Shown here: in pieces, positions 1 to 7,125 of the stretch
How the letters are laid out: every line of letters begins with the position of its first letter
Position numbering within the stretch: the first letter of the stretch is position 1
Source of the DNA: an uncultured Clostridia bacterium
GTDB lineage: Bacteria; Bacillota; Clostridia; Lachnospirales; Lachnospiraceae
Reading direction: 5' to 3'
DNA length: 9,238 bases
Assembly: GCA_947088195.1 (NCBI GenBank)
Contig: CAMUFS010000105.1
Coordinates: forward strand, 1 to 9,238
Notes under the pieces: model-generated
The model's input: only the letters and a program-made list of their open reading frames with translations
Told to the model about the DNA's origin: nothing
The model's database searches: none
Made by a program: the position numbers and the translations under genes

Positions 1-405
1 CTTTCACTGATTTGTGCATTTTCATAGATTATTTTATAAGAAGATATTTGACTGAGAATTTCTGAAAAAATAACTGGAAATTGTGGGTCCTGCTGCATAG
101 AAAGACCTGCTTTGTTCGCCAGATGTTCCTCTTCTGTAGTGCTTAAACCAAAAGATTTGGCAGCAGAATGAATTGCCATATATTTTATTTTTTTTTGTTT
201 GAGTGTTGTATGGATGTTGTTCCCAATAATATAGATATTCCTTTTTAATGCCAATGATCCGATAGACCTCCTGCAAAGTGCGGATTCCGTTGGCAGCTTG
301 AAATTGCTTAGAAAGTCTGCGAAGAGCAGAGGGGAAACTCTCATTTAACATAATATTGTGATCGGTTAGCCATTGATTTAGTTTAGGATTATTTGCTTGT
401 TTCAT
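1..405 (-). pseudogene. XRE/HTH-like protein gene, frameshifted at A9 run, 3' end outside window
   Basis: The gene starts at ATG 405-403 on the minus strand, with AAGGAG at 420-415 ahead of it. The first 65 or so codons read well (LQEVYRIIGIKKEYLYYWEQ is helix-turn-helix-like). After the nine-A run (T188-T196 on the plus strand) the annotated frame gives low-complexity, Cys/Phe/Ser-rich text ending at a stop near position 34. The neighbouring frame reads MAIHSAAKSFGLSTTEEEHL, then ANKAGLSMQQD, with no stop to the left edge. That continuation resembles the 'LALALGLSLEEAEELLAKAGL' segment that follows the HTH in XRE-type proteins, so the two halves belong together. Eight A residues instead of nine would join them. 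A weak minus-strand TATAAT lies at 450-445 without a convincing -35. No SD precedes the internal ATG at 179, so independent restart is unlikely. It may be a true pseudogene, a slippage or phase-variable gene, or a homopolymer sequencing error. The function as a DNA-binding regulator is inferred from weak similarity by eye. Confidence 0.6.
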
Positions 406-565
406 TTTTCACTTCTCCTTTGTTAATTTTAAATATAATTATAAATTATACATTAGATTAGATTTATATATAACATTTTTAATTGTATTTTATTTAAACT
501 ATAATAAGGTTTTATGTAATTGCGGGGTATGACATAGTTTAGCAATTTGATTCGTGAACTTCGTC

Positions 566-594
566 TTGAAGCTTTTAGAAAGTTTCGATATAAT
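566..594 (+). promoter_or_regulatory. SigA-type promoter for the tex operon
   Basis: A -35 box TTGAAG (566-571, 4/6 to consensus) and a perfect -10 box TATAAT (589-594) are separated by exactly 17 nt. Transcription would start near 601, leaving a leader of about 26 nt that carries the AGAAAGG ribosome binding site. The leader is too short for a riboswitch or attenuator. Confidence 0.7.
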
Positions 595-626
595 ATACAT
601 GAATAATAGAAAGGTATGGTAAACAC

Positions 627-2768
627 ATGGATATTTTAAAGGTGATACAGCAGGAACTGAATGTCAAGCTTTTTCAGGTGGAGGCGGCGGTTCAGCTAAT
701 TGATGAGGGAAATACAATTCCATTTATAGCGAGATACCGCAAGGAAGTGACAGGCTCTCTCAATGATGAGCAGCTTCGGCAGCTTGATGAAAGGCTTTCC
801 TATCTTAGAAATCTGGAAGAGAAAAAGGCGCAGGTCCTTGCCACAATAGAAGAACAGGGCAAGCTTTCAGATGAGCTTAGAAAAGAAATTGAAGAGGCGA
901 TGACACAGGTGGCCGTGGAAGATCTGTATCGTCCTTATCGTCCAAAAAGGCGTACCCGCGCAACAGTTGCAAAGGAAAAAGGGCTTGAGCCGCTTGCCAA
1001 TCTTATTCTTTTGCAGATGGTGGACAAGAAGCTTTCCTGTTATGCGAAGGATTATATTTCTGAGGAAAAAGGAGTGGCAGATGAGGCGGAGGCTTTGGCG
1101 GGAGCGCTTGATATTATTGCGGAGAGTATCTCGGATGAGGCAGAGTACCGCACATATATCCGCAAGCTGACAATGGATGAGGGCATACTGGTTTCAGAGG
1201 CGAAGGATGAGGCGGCAATATCGGTCTATGAGATGTATTATCATTTTACAGAGCCGGTGAAAAAGCTGGCAGGGCATCGTATTCTTGCCATTAATCGAGG
1301 GGAGAAGGAAAAGCTTCTCAATGTTAAAATTGAGGTGCCAGAGGAGAGAATTTATGCCTATTTAAGAAAAAAGCTGATTGTCAGAGAGAATCGTTATACA
1401 ACAGCAGTCTTGGAGGAAGCTGCTGCCGACAGCTATAAAAGACTGATTGCCCCGGCGATAGAGAGGGAGATTCGAAATGAGCTGACGGAGAAGGCAGAGG
1501 ACAGTGCTATCCGTGTGTTTGGAAAGAATCTTACGCAGCTTTTGATGCAGCCACCGATTGTGGGACAGGTGGTGCTTGGATGGGACCCGGCATTTCGCAC
1601 TGGCTGCAAGCTTGCCGTGGTGGATGGTACCGGGAAGGTGTTAGATACAGTGGTGATCTATCCGACAGCCCCGCAGAACAAGATTGCGGAGGCGAAGGAG
1701 ACATTGAAGAAGTTAATTAAAAAGTACCATATTACGTTAATTTCTGTTGGAAATGGAACGGCGTCCAGAGAATCGGAGGCAGTTATTGTAGAGTTGTTGA
1801 AGGAAATATCTGAGCCAGTGCAGTATGTGATTGTCAATGAGGCAGGAGCCTCTGTCTATTCAGCGAGCAAGCTCGCCGCGGAGGAATTTCCTAATTTCGA
1901 TGTGGGACAGAGAAGCGCAGCTTCCATTGCAAGAAGGCTTCAGGACCCATTGGCTGAATTAGTAAAGATTGATCCAAAATCGATCGGTGTGGGCCAGTAT
2001 CAGCATGATATGAATCAGAAAAAGTTAGGCGAGGCGCTGACTGGTGTTGTGGAGGATTGCGTGAATCATGTTGGTGTGGATCTGAATACTGCTTCGGCTT
2101 CTTTGCTGGAATACATATCCGGCATAAGTAAGGTGATTGCAAAGAATATTGTGAAGTACCGAGAGGAAAATGGGAGATTTACCAGCCGTGCACAGCTTCT
2201 TAAGGTCAGCAAGCTGGGGCCTAAGGCATTTGAACAATGTGCTGGATTTACAAGAATTATCGGGGGAAAGAATCCGTTGGATGCGACCAGCGTACATCCT
2301 GAGAGCTATGAGGCTGCGACAGTGCTTTTGGAGAGACTGGGGTATCAGCTCTCAGATCTTGCCAAGGGAGGCATTAAGGAAATTGGGAAAAAGGTGACAG
2401 ATAAAAAGAAGCTTGCAGAAGAGCTTCATATTGGTGTGATCACTCTTGAGGATATCATTAAGGAACTGGAAAAACCGGCGCGAGATCCCCGCGATGAGAT
2501 GCCCAAGCCAATTCTTCGCACCGATGTGATGGAAATGAAAGACTTGACACCCGGCATGGTGCTGAAGGGCACAGTTAGAAATGTAATAGATTTTGGCGCA
2601 TTTGTGGATATTGGAGTACATCAAGATGGTCTGGTGCATATTTCACAGATTACAGAGCGGTATATTAAGCATCCGCTGGAGGCCGTTAGTGTGGGAGATA
2701 TTGTGGAAGTAAAAGTGATGTCTGTAGATCTGAATAAAAAAAGAATACAGCTTACAATGAAATTATAA
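627..2768 (+). CDS. tex: Tex family transcription accessory protein (S1 RNA-binding)
   Basis: This 713-residue protein has full length for a Firmicute Tex. The domains in order are an all-helical Tex N-terminal region (about 1-300, with YRPYRPKRRTRATVA at 101-115), a YqgF/RNase-H-like domain (about 315-445, with GWDPAFRTGCKLAVVDGTG and the conserved NEAGASVYSAS near 404), a helix-hairpin-helix region (about 470-550, with the block DLNTASASLLEYISGIS) and a C-terminal S1 domain (about 641-711, containing GTVRNVIDFGAFVDIGVHQDG). Tex is a cytoplasmic nucleic-acid-binding protein structurally related to eukaryotic Spt6 and linked to transcription; its exact role in most bacteria is unsettled. ATG 627 is preceded by AGAAAGG ending at 614. 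The 12-nt gap is about 9 nt when aligned to full AAGGAGG, and the next gene has the same arrangement. There is no terminator after the stop, and the next gene follows after 20 nt, so read-through into the dehydrogenase genes is expected. Confidence 0.97.
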   Translation: MDILKVIQQELNVKLFQVEAAVQLIDEGNTIPFIARYRKEVTGSLNDEQLRQLDERLSYLRNLEEKKAQVLATIEEQGKLSDELRKEIEEAMTQVAVEDLYRPYRPKRRTRATVAKEKGLEPLANLILLQMVDKKLSCYAKDYISEEKGVADEAEALAGALDIIAESISDEAEYRTYIRKLTMDEGILVSEAKDEAAISVYEMYYHFTEPVKKLAGHRILAINRGEKEKLLNVKIEVPEERIYAYLRKKLIVRENRYTTAVLEEAAADSYKRLIAPAIEREIRNELTEKAEDSAIRVFGKNLTQLLMQPPIVGQVVLGWDPAFRTGCKLAVVDGTGKVLDTVVIYPTAPQNKIAEAKETLKKLIKKYHITLISVGNGTASRESEAVIVELLKEISEPVQYVIVNEAGASVYSASKLAAEEFPNFDVGQRSAASIARRLQDPLAELVKIDPKSIGVGQYQHDMNQKKLGEALTGVVEDCVNHVGVDLNTASASLLEYISGISKVIAKNIVKYREENGRFTSRAQLLKVSKLGPKAFEQCAGFTRIIGGKNPLDATSVHPESYEAATVLLERLGYQLSDLAKGGIKEIGKKVTDKKKLAEELHIGVITLEDIIKELEKPARDPRDEMPKPILRTDVMEMKDLTPGMVLKGTVRNVIDFGAFVDIGVHQDGLVHISQITERYIKHPLEAVSVGDIVEVKVMSVDLNKKRIQLTMKL

Positions 2769-2788
2769 TAGAAAGGATGCGATCTGGT

Positions 2789-4240
2789 ATGTATGATGTG
2801 GTTATTGTTGGCGCGGGGGTATCAGGTGCAGCCTGTGCTCATGAGCTATCTCGTTATAAGCTGAAGATATGCGTGGTGGAAAAGGAAGAGGATGTGTGTT
2901 GTGGTACCTCAAAGGCAAACAGTGCGATTGTACATGCCGGATTTGATGCGGCGGAGGGCTCTCTAAAGGCAGCATTAAATGTTCGAGGAAATAAACGAAT
3001 GGGACAGCTTGCCAAGGAGCTAGATATTCCTTTTCGCAGAAATGGTTCTCTAGTTTTGTGCTTTGATAAGGAAGATATGCCAAGATTGGAGGCGCTATAT
3101 CAGAGGGGAATTGCAAATGGTGTGGAAGGACTCTGTATTCTTGACCAAGGTCAGGCTCATAAGCTGGAGCCTAATATCACAGAACAGGTATATGCTGCCT
3201 TATATGCTCCCACAGCGGGAATTATCTGTCCATTTGAGCTAAATATCGCGCTTGCAGAGCATGCCTTTGCCAACGGGACAGAGTTTCGGTTTGATACAGA
3301 GGTGAAGGATATTAGGAAATTAGAGGATGGCTATGAGCTGTGTACCAATTATGGTGTATTACAGACAAGATGTGTAGTCAATGCCGCAGGTGTTTATGCA
3401 GACAAGCTTCACAATATGGTAAGTGAGCGTAAGATTCAGATTGTTCCGCGGCGGGGAGATTACTGCCTGTTTGATAAAGCGGCAGGAAGTCATGTGGAGA
3501 GAACTATCTTTGCGCTGCCGGGAAAGCTTGGAAAGGGAGTGCTAGTGACCCCCACGATTCACGGAAATCTCTTAATAGGCCCCACAGCCATTGAGATAGA
3601 GGACAAAGAAGGGATTAACACAACGAGGGAAGGGCTGAATGAGGTGATGGAAAAAGCAAAACAGAGTGTAAAGGATCTTCCTATGGGGAGAATTATTACT
3701 TCTTTTTCCGGGCTTCGCGCGCATACAGTGCAGGATGATTTCCTAATTGGAGAAGTGGAGGATGCAAAAGGATTTATTGATTGTGCTGGAATTGAATCAC
3801 CGGGAATTGCGAGCAGCCCGGCCATTGGAGAGATGGTGGCGCAGTTATTGAAGGAGAAGCTTAGATTGGAAGAAAAGCCGGATTATATCACAGAGAGAAG
3901 GGGGATAAGAAGGCCAAGCGCAATGAGCCGTGAGGAGAGGCAGGCATTGATTGAGAAAAATCCAGCGTATGGCAATATGGTATGCCGCTGTGAGGGCATT
4001 ACAGAGGGGGAGATTGTGGATGCCATTACTCGTCCTCTTGGCGCTAGAACTCTGGATGGAATCAAGCGCAGAACAAGAGCAGGGATGGGAAGGTGTCAAT
4101 CTGGTTTTTGTATGCCAAGAGTAATGGAAATTCTCTCAAGAGAGGGAGGGATAGATATGGTGAACATCACAAAATCCGGCGGAGAATCTCGGATATTAGC
4201 AGAGCCGTCTGACAGGGGGAACGGATATGGAGCATTATGA
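2789..4240 (+). CDS. FAD-dependent dehydrogenase with C-terminal BFD-like [2Fe-2S] domain (GlpA-like)
   Basis: This 483-residue protein belongs to the DAO/GlpA family (COG0579-like). The N-terminal Rossmann motif VGAGVSGAACAHEL (residues 7-20) binds FAD, and CCGTSKANSAIVHAGFDA (37-54) is the conserved segment after it. VVNAAGVYAD (196-205) and GLRAHTVQDDFLIG (308-321) are further family blocks. Residues about 395-450 form a BFD-like [2Fe-2S] domain with C399-x-C401 and C436-x4-C441. The family oxidises alpha-hydroxy or amino substrates. With the next two genes it matches the anaerobic glycerol-3-phosphate dehydrogenase-like cluster common in Clostridia, giving dihydroxyacetone phosphate, but the substrate is inferred. 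I chose ATG 2789 because the earlier in-frame ATG at 2777 directly abuts the AGAAAGG site (2770-2776) and leaves no spacer, whereas 2789 reproduces the tex spacing and starts just before the FAD motif. Its 3' end overlaps the next gene by 14 nt, which suggests translational coupling. There is no glpK or glpF in the window. Confidence 0.9.
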   Translation: MYDVVIVGAGVSGAACAHELSRYKLKICVVEKEEDVCCGTSKANSAIVHAGFDAAEGSLKAALNVRGNKRMGQLAKELDIPFRRNGSLVLCFDKEDMPRLEALYQRGIANGVEGLCILDQGQAHKLEPNITEQVYAALYAPTAGIICPFELNIALAEHAFANGTEFRFDTEVKDIRKLEDGYELCTNYGVLQTRCVVNAAGVYADKLHNMVSERKIQIVPRRGDYCLFDKAAGSHVERTIFALPGKLGKGVLVTPTIHGNLLIGPTAIEIEDKEGINTTREGLNEVMEKAKQSVKDLPMGRIITSFSGLRAHTVQDDFLIGEVEDAKGFIDCAGIESPGIASSPAIGEMVAQLLKEKLRLEEKPDYITERRGIRRPSAMSREERQALIEKNPAYGNMVCRCEGITEGEIVDAITRPLGARTLDGIKRRTRAGMGRCQSGFCMPRVMEILSREGGIDMVNITKSGGESRILAEPSDRGNGYGAL

Positions 4241-5492
4241 TATTGTGATTATAGGCGGAGGTCCTGCAGGGCTTGCGGCTGCAATTTCAGCCAAGAAAAA
4301 TGGCGTGGATTCGATTCTTCTTCTGGAGCGCGACAGGGAGTTAGGTGGCATCCTAAACCAGTGTATTCACAATGGATTTGGGCTTCACACTTTTAAGGAG
4401 GAGCTTACCGGGCCGGAATATGCCGATCGCTATATTCGACAGCTAGAGGAGCTTTCTATCGCATATCAATTAAATACAATGGTTATCTCAATCAGCAAGG
4501 ACAAGGTTGTGACAGCGGTGAATGGAAAGGAGGGGCTACTTGATATTCAGGCAAAGGCAATTATATTAGCTATGGGATGCCGAGAGAGAGCAAGAGGTGC
4601 GCTCTCCATACCAGGATACCGTCCAGCAGGCATTTTTAGTGCGGGCACAGCGCAGAGATTGATCAATATAGAAGGGTATCTGCCGGGCAGGGAGGTAGTT
4701 ATTCTTGGCTCTGGCGATATTGGGCTGATAATGGCGAGGAGGATGACTTTAGAGGGTGCGAAAGTGAAGGTAGTTGCAGAGATCATGCCATATTCAGGAG
4801 GACTTAAGCGAAATATTGTACAGTGCTTGCAAGATTATAATATTCCCTTAAGGTTAAGTTATACTGTGATAGATATTAAGGGAAGACAGAGACTTGAGGG
4901 TGTCACCCTGGCCAAGGTTGACGAAAAGAGAAAGCCAATTCCGGGAACAGAGGAGTATTACTCCTGTGATACCTTATTGTTGTCTGTGGGATTAATACCA
5001 GAGAATGAACTGTCGGAGGAGATGGGGGTAGCATTAAATCCCATCACGGCAGGACCAAGGGTCAATGAACGGCTTGAGACAAATATAGAAGGAGTGTTTG
5101 CCTGCGGCAATGTGCTTCATGTGCATGATCTGGTGGATTTTGTGTCGGAGGAAGCAGCGGCGGCGGGAAGACATGCTGCTCTTTATGTAAAGAAGAAGGT
5201 TTCACATTCTGGGGGACAGCCAATTTCGCTAAAGGCAGATAGAGGCATACGATATACTGTTCCTGAAATGGTTGATATTGCTGGTATAGAGAAAGCATTG
5301 ACCGTTCGTTTTCGCGTCAGTGATGTATATCGAGATTGTTATATCAGTGTTTTTTTTGATGGGGAGAGGGTGCTTCATAAAAAGCGCCAGATAGTGGCGC
5401 CGGGCGAGATGGAATCCATTATTCTCACAAAGGAACAGCTTCTTGCATATCCCAAGCTAAAACAGATCGTTGTAAAATTGGAGGAACAATAA
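4227..5492 (+). CDS. FAD/NAD(P)-dependent oxidoreductase, second subunit of GlpA-like dehydrogenase
   Basis: This 421-residue protein is of the pyridine-nucleotide-disulphide oxidoreductase fold. It has an FAD-binding motif IIGGGPAGLAAAISAKKNG (residues 8-26) and the segment GGILNQCIHNGFGL (40-53). ILAMGCRERARG (113-124) is followed by a second Rossmann motif ILGSGDIGLIMARRMTLEG (159-177) for NAD(P). The closing FAD block GVFACGNVLHVHDLVDFVSEE is at 289-309. It lacks a CxxC active-site disulphide, so it is an electron-transfer subunit of the NADH-oxidase-like branch and not a disulphide reductase. Residues about 335-421 form an extra C-terminal domain found in this subfamily. The SD AGGGGG (4214-4219) is 7 nt from ATG 4227, inside the end of the previous gene. 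It likely passes electrons between the BFD Fe-S centre of the first subunit and NAD(P)+ or another carrier. It plays the part of GlpB by position, although E. coli GlpB is of a different type, so I give no symbol. Confidence 0.88.
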   Translation: MEHYDIVIIGGGPAGLAAAISAKKNGVDSILLLERDRELGGILNQCIHNGFGLHTFKEELTGPEYADRYIRQLEELSIAYQLNTMVISISKDKVVTAVNGKEGLLDIQAKAIILAMGCRERARGALSIPGYRPAGIFSAGTAQRLINIEGYLPGREVVILGSGDIGLIMARRMTLEGAKVKVVAEIMPYSGGLKRNIVQCLQDYNIPLRLSYTVIDIKGRQRLEGVTLAKVDEKRKPIPGTEEYYSCDTLLLSVGLIPENELSEEMGVALNPITAGPRVNERLETNIEGVFACGNVLHVHDLVDFVSEEAAAAGRHAALYVKKKVSHSGGQPISLKADRGIRYTVPEMVDIAGIEKALTVRFRVSDVYRDCYISVFFDGERVLHKKRQIVAPGEMESIILTKEQLLAYPKLKQIVVKLEEQ

Positions 5493-5494
5493 AA

Positions 5495-5866
5495 GTGGAA
5501 GAGAGAAATCTAATTTGTATTGGCTGTCCCATGGGCTGTCCTCTTACTGTCGAGATGGAGGGGGATACCATAATTCGGGTTAATGGAAACACTTGTAAGC
5601 GCGGAGATAGCTATGCCCGCAGTGAAGTGACCGCTCCGGCTAGGACAATCACTTCAACTGTGAAAGTGCTATATGGAAAAGCAAAGGTGGTATCTGTAAA
5701 GACAAGGAAAGATATTCCAAAAGAAAAGATTTTTGCGTGTATGAAAGTGCTGAAGGAGCTTCAAGTGAAGGCACCCGTGCATATTGGGGATGTGATTGTA
5801 ACTGATATTGCAGATACAGGTGTGGATATTATCGCTACGAAGACTGTGGAAGCTCTTTCTCATTAA
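5495..5866 (+). CDS. DUF1667 (COG3862-like) Cys-rich small subunit
   Basis: This 123-residue protein starts at GTG 5495, two nt after the previous stop, with GGAGGA at 5480-5485 as SD. The N-terminus carries C8-x2-C11-x3-C15 (CIGCPMGCPL) and a fourth cysteine C34 in NTCKRGD. Four closely set Cys in this pattern suggest an Fe-S cluster or metal site. VTAPARTITSTVKV (about 45-58) is a conserved family block. DUF1667 proteins are encoded next to GlpA-like and pyridine-nucleotide oxidoreductase genes in Clostridia and other anaerobes, which supports a role as the small electron-transfer subunit, but no biochemical function is established to my knowledge. It has no signal peptide or membrane segment, unlike the membrane-anchoring GlpC of E. 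coli. Its last 32 nt overlap the end of the convergent padR-type gene. No plus-strand terminator is evident downstream, so transcription may extend antisense into that gene. Confidence 0.88.
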   Translation: MEERNLICIGCPMGCPLTVEMEGDTIIRVNGNTCKRGDSYARSEVTAPARTITSTVKVLYGKAKVVSVKTRKDIPKEKIFACMKVLKELQVKAPVHIGDVIVTDIADTGVDIIATKTVEALSH

Positions 5867-6392
5867 TGGATTCCTGTTCTCGTAGCTCTTCTATCCAAGC
5901 TTCCATGGTTTGAGCCAATATGTATTGCTGTTGTAGGACAGCTACCGCTGTTTTTGAAAGGTTAGACATAGATTCTTTTAGATAAATCGTTTCCTCCAGA
6001 TGTGCTCTCATAATAGTCACTTGATGTCCTATATTGTCAAGACAAAAATGGCGTTTATCTGGGGGAAGACTGTCAAGGTTTATAATGACAGCGTTAAAAT
6101 CAAGAAAAATATTAATTGGCTTGTCAGAAAGCATAAGCATAAGTCGCTCAAATTCCTGCTTTCCGGCATCTGTCAGGGAATAGACAGCCTTCTCTGGCAT
6201 TTTCCCCTCTTTCACAATATGGCTTCTAATCAATCCTTTTTCTTCTAATTGAAGAACCTTTTTATAGATAGAAGGAGTGGAGATCTTAACCCATCGGGAA
6301 ATATTTTGGTATTCTACCAGCTTTTGAATATCATAAGCACTCAAAGAGTTCTTTCTTAAAATACCCAATACAATTAAATCGATTGTTGACAT
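5835..6392 (-). CDS. PadR family transcriptional regulator
   Basis: This 185-residue protein has an N-terminal winged helix-turn-helix (about 5-80). DLIVLGILRKNSLSAYDIQKL (residues 5-25), TPSIYKKVLQLEEKGLI (39-55) and the wing ending YSLTDAGKQEFERLM (71-85) are classic PadR signatures. The helical C-terminal part (about 90-175) fits the Vir_act_alpha_C dimerisation domain of the longer PadR subfamily. Such proteins are cytoplasmic dimeric repressors, often autoregulated and relieved by small molecules or antimicrobials. ATG 6392-6390 has AAAGGAG at 6405-6399 with a 6-nt spacer. The gene faces the ECF sigma gene across a 173-nt divergent region that contains palindromes within its own promoter, and it converges on the dehydrogenase operon. 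Its regulon is unknown; the divergent sigma operon and padR itself are the best candidates. Confidence 0.9.
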   Translation of the reverse strand: MSTIDLIVLGILRKNSLSAYDIQKLVEYQNISRWVKISTPSIYKKVLQLEEKGLIRSHIVKEGKMPEKAVYSLTDAGKQEFERLMLMLSDKPINIFLDFNAVIINLDSLPPDKRHFCLDNIGHQVTIMRAHLEETIYLKESMSNLSKTAVAVLQQQYILAQTMEAWIEELREQESINEKELPQSS

Positions 6393-6422
6393 AATTGTCT
6401 CCTTTTGTGAATAATGCTATAA

Positions 6423-6449
6423 ATTACAGTAATATATTTTGTAAAATAT
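6423..6449. promoter_or_regulatory. Two adjacent palindromes, candidate PadR operator
   Basis: Two perfect palindromes lie side by side inside the padR promoter. ATTACAGTAAT (6423-6433, 5-bp arms around one base) covers the -10 region. ATATTTTGTAAAATAT (6434-6449, 7-bp arms around GT) fills the spacer up to the -35 box. Placement over the RNA polymerase site of an autoregulated repressor family makes an operator likely, but AT-rich palindromes also arise by chance. Confidence 0.4.
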
Positions 6450-6454
6450 GTCAA
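6426..6454 (-). promoter_or_regulatory. Candidate padR promoter
   Basis: On the minus strand a perfect -35 TTGACA (6454-6449) is followed after 17 nt by TACTGT (6431-6426), a poor -10 with 3/6 matches. The perfect -35 with a weak -10 fits a regulated promoter. Transcription would start about 25-30 nt upstream of the ATG. Confidence 0.45.
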
Positions 6455-6476
6455 GTGAAATTATCTCTGTCTATTC

Positions 6477-6506
6477 TGGACAAAATGTGGTTTTCCATTA
6501 TCTAAT
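6477..6506 (+). promoter_or_regulatory. Candidate SigA-type promoter for sigma/anti-sigma genes
   Basis: TGGACA (6477-6482, 5/6 to TTGACA) and TCTAAT (6501-6506, 5/6 to TATAAT) are spaced by 18 nt. The start would be near 6513. No ECF-type promoter (AAC-rich -35 with a CGTC-like -10) is seen, so autoregulation by the encoded sigma factor is not evident from the sequence. Confidence 0.5.
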
Positions 6507-6510
6507 AAGT

Positions 6511-6538
6511 AGGAAGAACAAGGGCCCGGATTCTTCTT
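6511..6538 (+). other. Leader stem-loop before the sigma gene
   Basis: AGGAAGAA (6511-6518) pairs with TTCTTCTT (6531-6538), with seven Watson-Crick pairs and one G-U. The 12-nt loop carries the self-complementary GGGCCC. It starts at about the predicted transcription start and ends 12 nt before the AGAAAGG ribosome binding site. It has no T-tract, so it is not a terminator. It may stabilise the 5' end of the mRNA, or it may be incidental. Confidence 0.35.
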
Positions 6539-6565
6539 AATAAAAGAGTGAGAAAGGATACGATC

Positions 6566-7123
6566 ATGAATCGACTGATTGGAAAGGCGAGAGCGCATGA
6601 TAAAGCGGCATTTCAGCAGTTAATGGAGCATCAGGGAAAGGCAATGTACAAGGTGGCGAAGGCGATACTAAAAAATGACGATGATGTGTTGGACGCCATG
6701 CAGGAGACTGCATTGACATGTTGGGAAAAAATAGATAGCTTAAAAAATGCAAAATATTTTCAGACATGGATCACACGTATCTTGATCAATCATTGCAATG
6801 CGATCTATAGACAGAGGAAGAAAATAATAGCGGAAGAAGAATTGCCAGAGGCAGGATTTCGTGAGAATGGCTATGCGGATGTCGAATGGGAGGAGTTTTT
6901 CCGCAATTTTGATGAAAAATATCGCACAGTAATAATTTTGTACTATGTACAGGGCTTTAAGACAAGAGAAATTGCTGAGATTCTTCAAGTAAATGAGAGC
7001 ACAGTGAGAAGCAGGCTTATGACAGCGAGACAGAAAATGAAGGAGGAATATGCAAAGGATAGAGTTTTGCATATAGCAGATTATAACGAAGAAGTGTTAA
7101 AAAAAGCAGAGGGGAGTATGTAG
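6566..7123 (+). CDS. ECF-type RNA polymerase sigma factor (sigma-70 family)
   Basis: This 185-residue protein has the two-domain layout of ECF sigma factors. Region 2 spans about 12-85, including the core-binding stretch DDDVLDAMQETALTCWEKI and a promoter-melting helix with KYFQTWITRILINHCNAIYR. Region 4 spans about 110-160, with the helix-turn-helix GFKTREIAEILQVNESTVRSR. It directs RNA polymerase to a dedicated set of promoters once released from its anti-sigma partner, which is most likely the next gene, two nt downstream. ATG 6566 is chosen over the in-frame GTG 6548 because AGAAAGG (6551-6557) lies between them with an 8-nt spacer to the ATG. It resembles the SigV/SigW-like group of Firmicutes in general build, but I cannot assign an ECF group. 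Confidence 0.92.
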   Translation: MNRLIGKARAHDKAAFQQLMEHQGKAMYKVAKAILKNDDDVLDAMQETALTCWEKIDSLKNAKYFQTWITRILINHCNAIYRQRKKIIAEEELPEAGFRENGYADVEWEEFFRNFDEKYRTVIILYYVQGFKTREIAEILQVNESTVRSRLMTARQKMKEEYAKDRVLHIADYNEEVLKKAEGSM

Positions 7124-7125
7124 AA

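Noticed and set aside
2352..2639. Long minus-strand frames opposite tex and the dehydrogenase genes
   Set aside because: They are antisense shadows of conserved coding sequence and show no family features or ribosome binding sites.
2777..2788. Upstream in-frame ATG (2777) for the FAD dehydrogenase
   Set aside because: It directly abuts the AGAAAGG ribosome binding site with no spacer. ATG 2789 gives the same spacing as tex and begins just before the FAD motif.
6000..6248. 82-codon plus-strand frame inside the padR-type gene
   Set aside because: It is antisense to a clear PadR protein, with no SD or recognisable domain.
6548..6565. GTG 6548 as start of the sigma factor
   Set aside because: The AGAAAGG site lies downstream of this GTG and is well spaced for ATG 6566.
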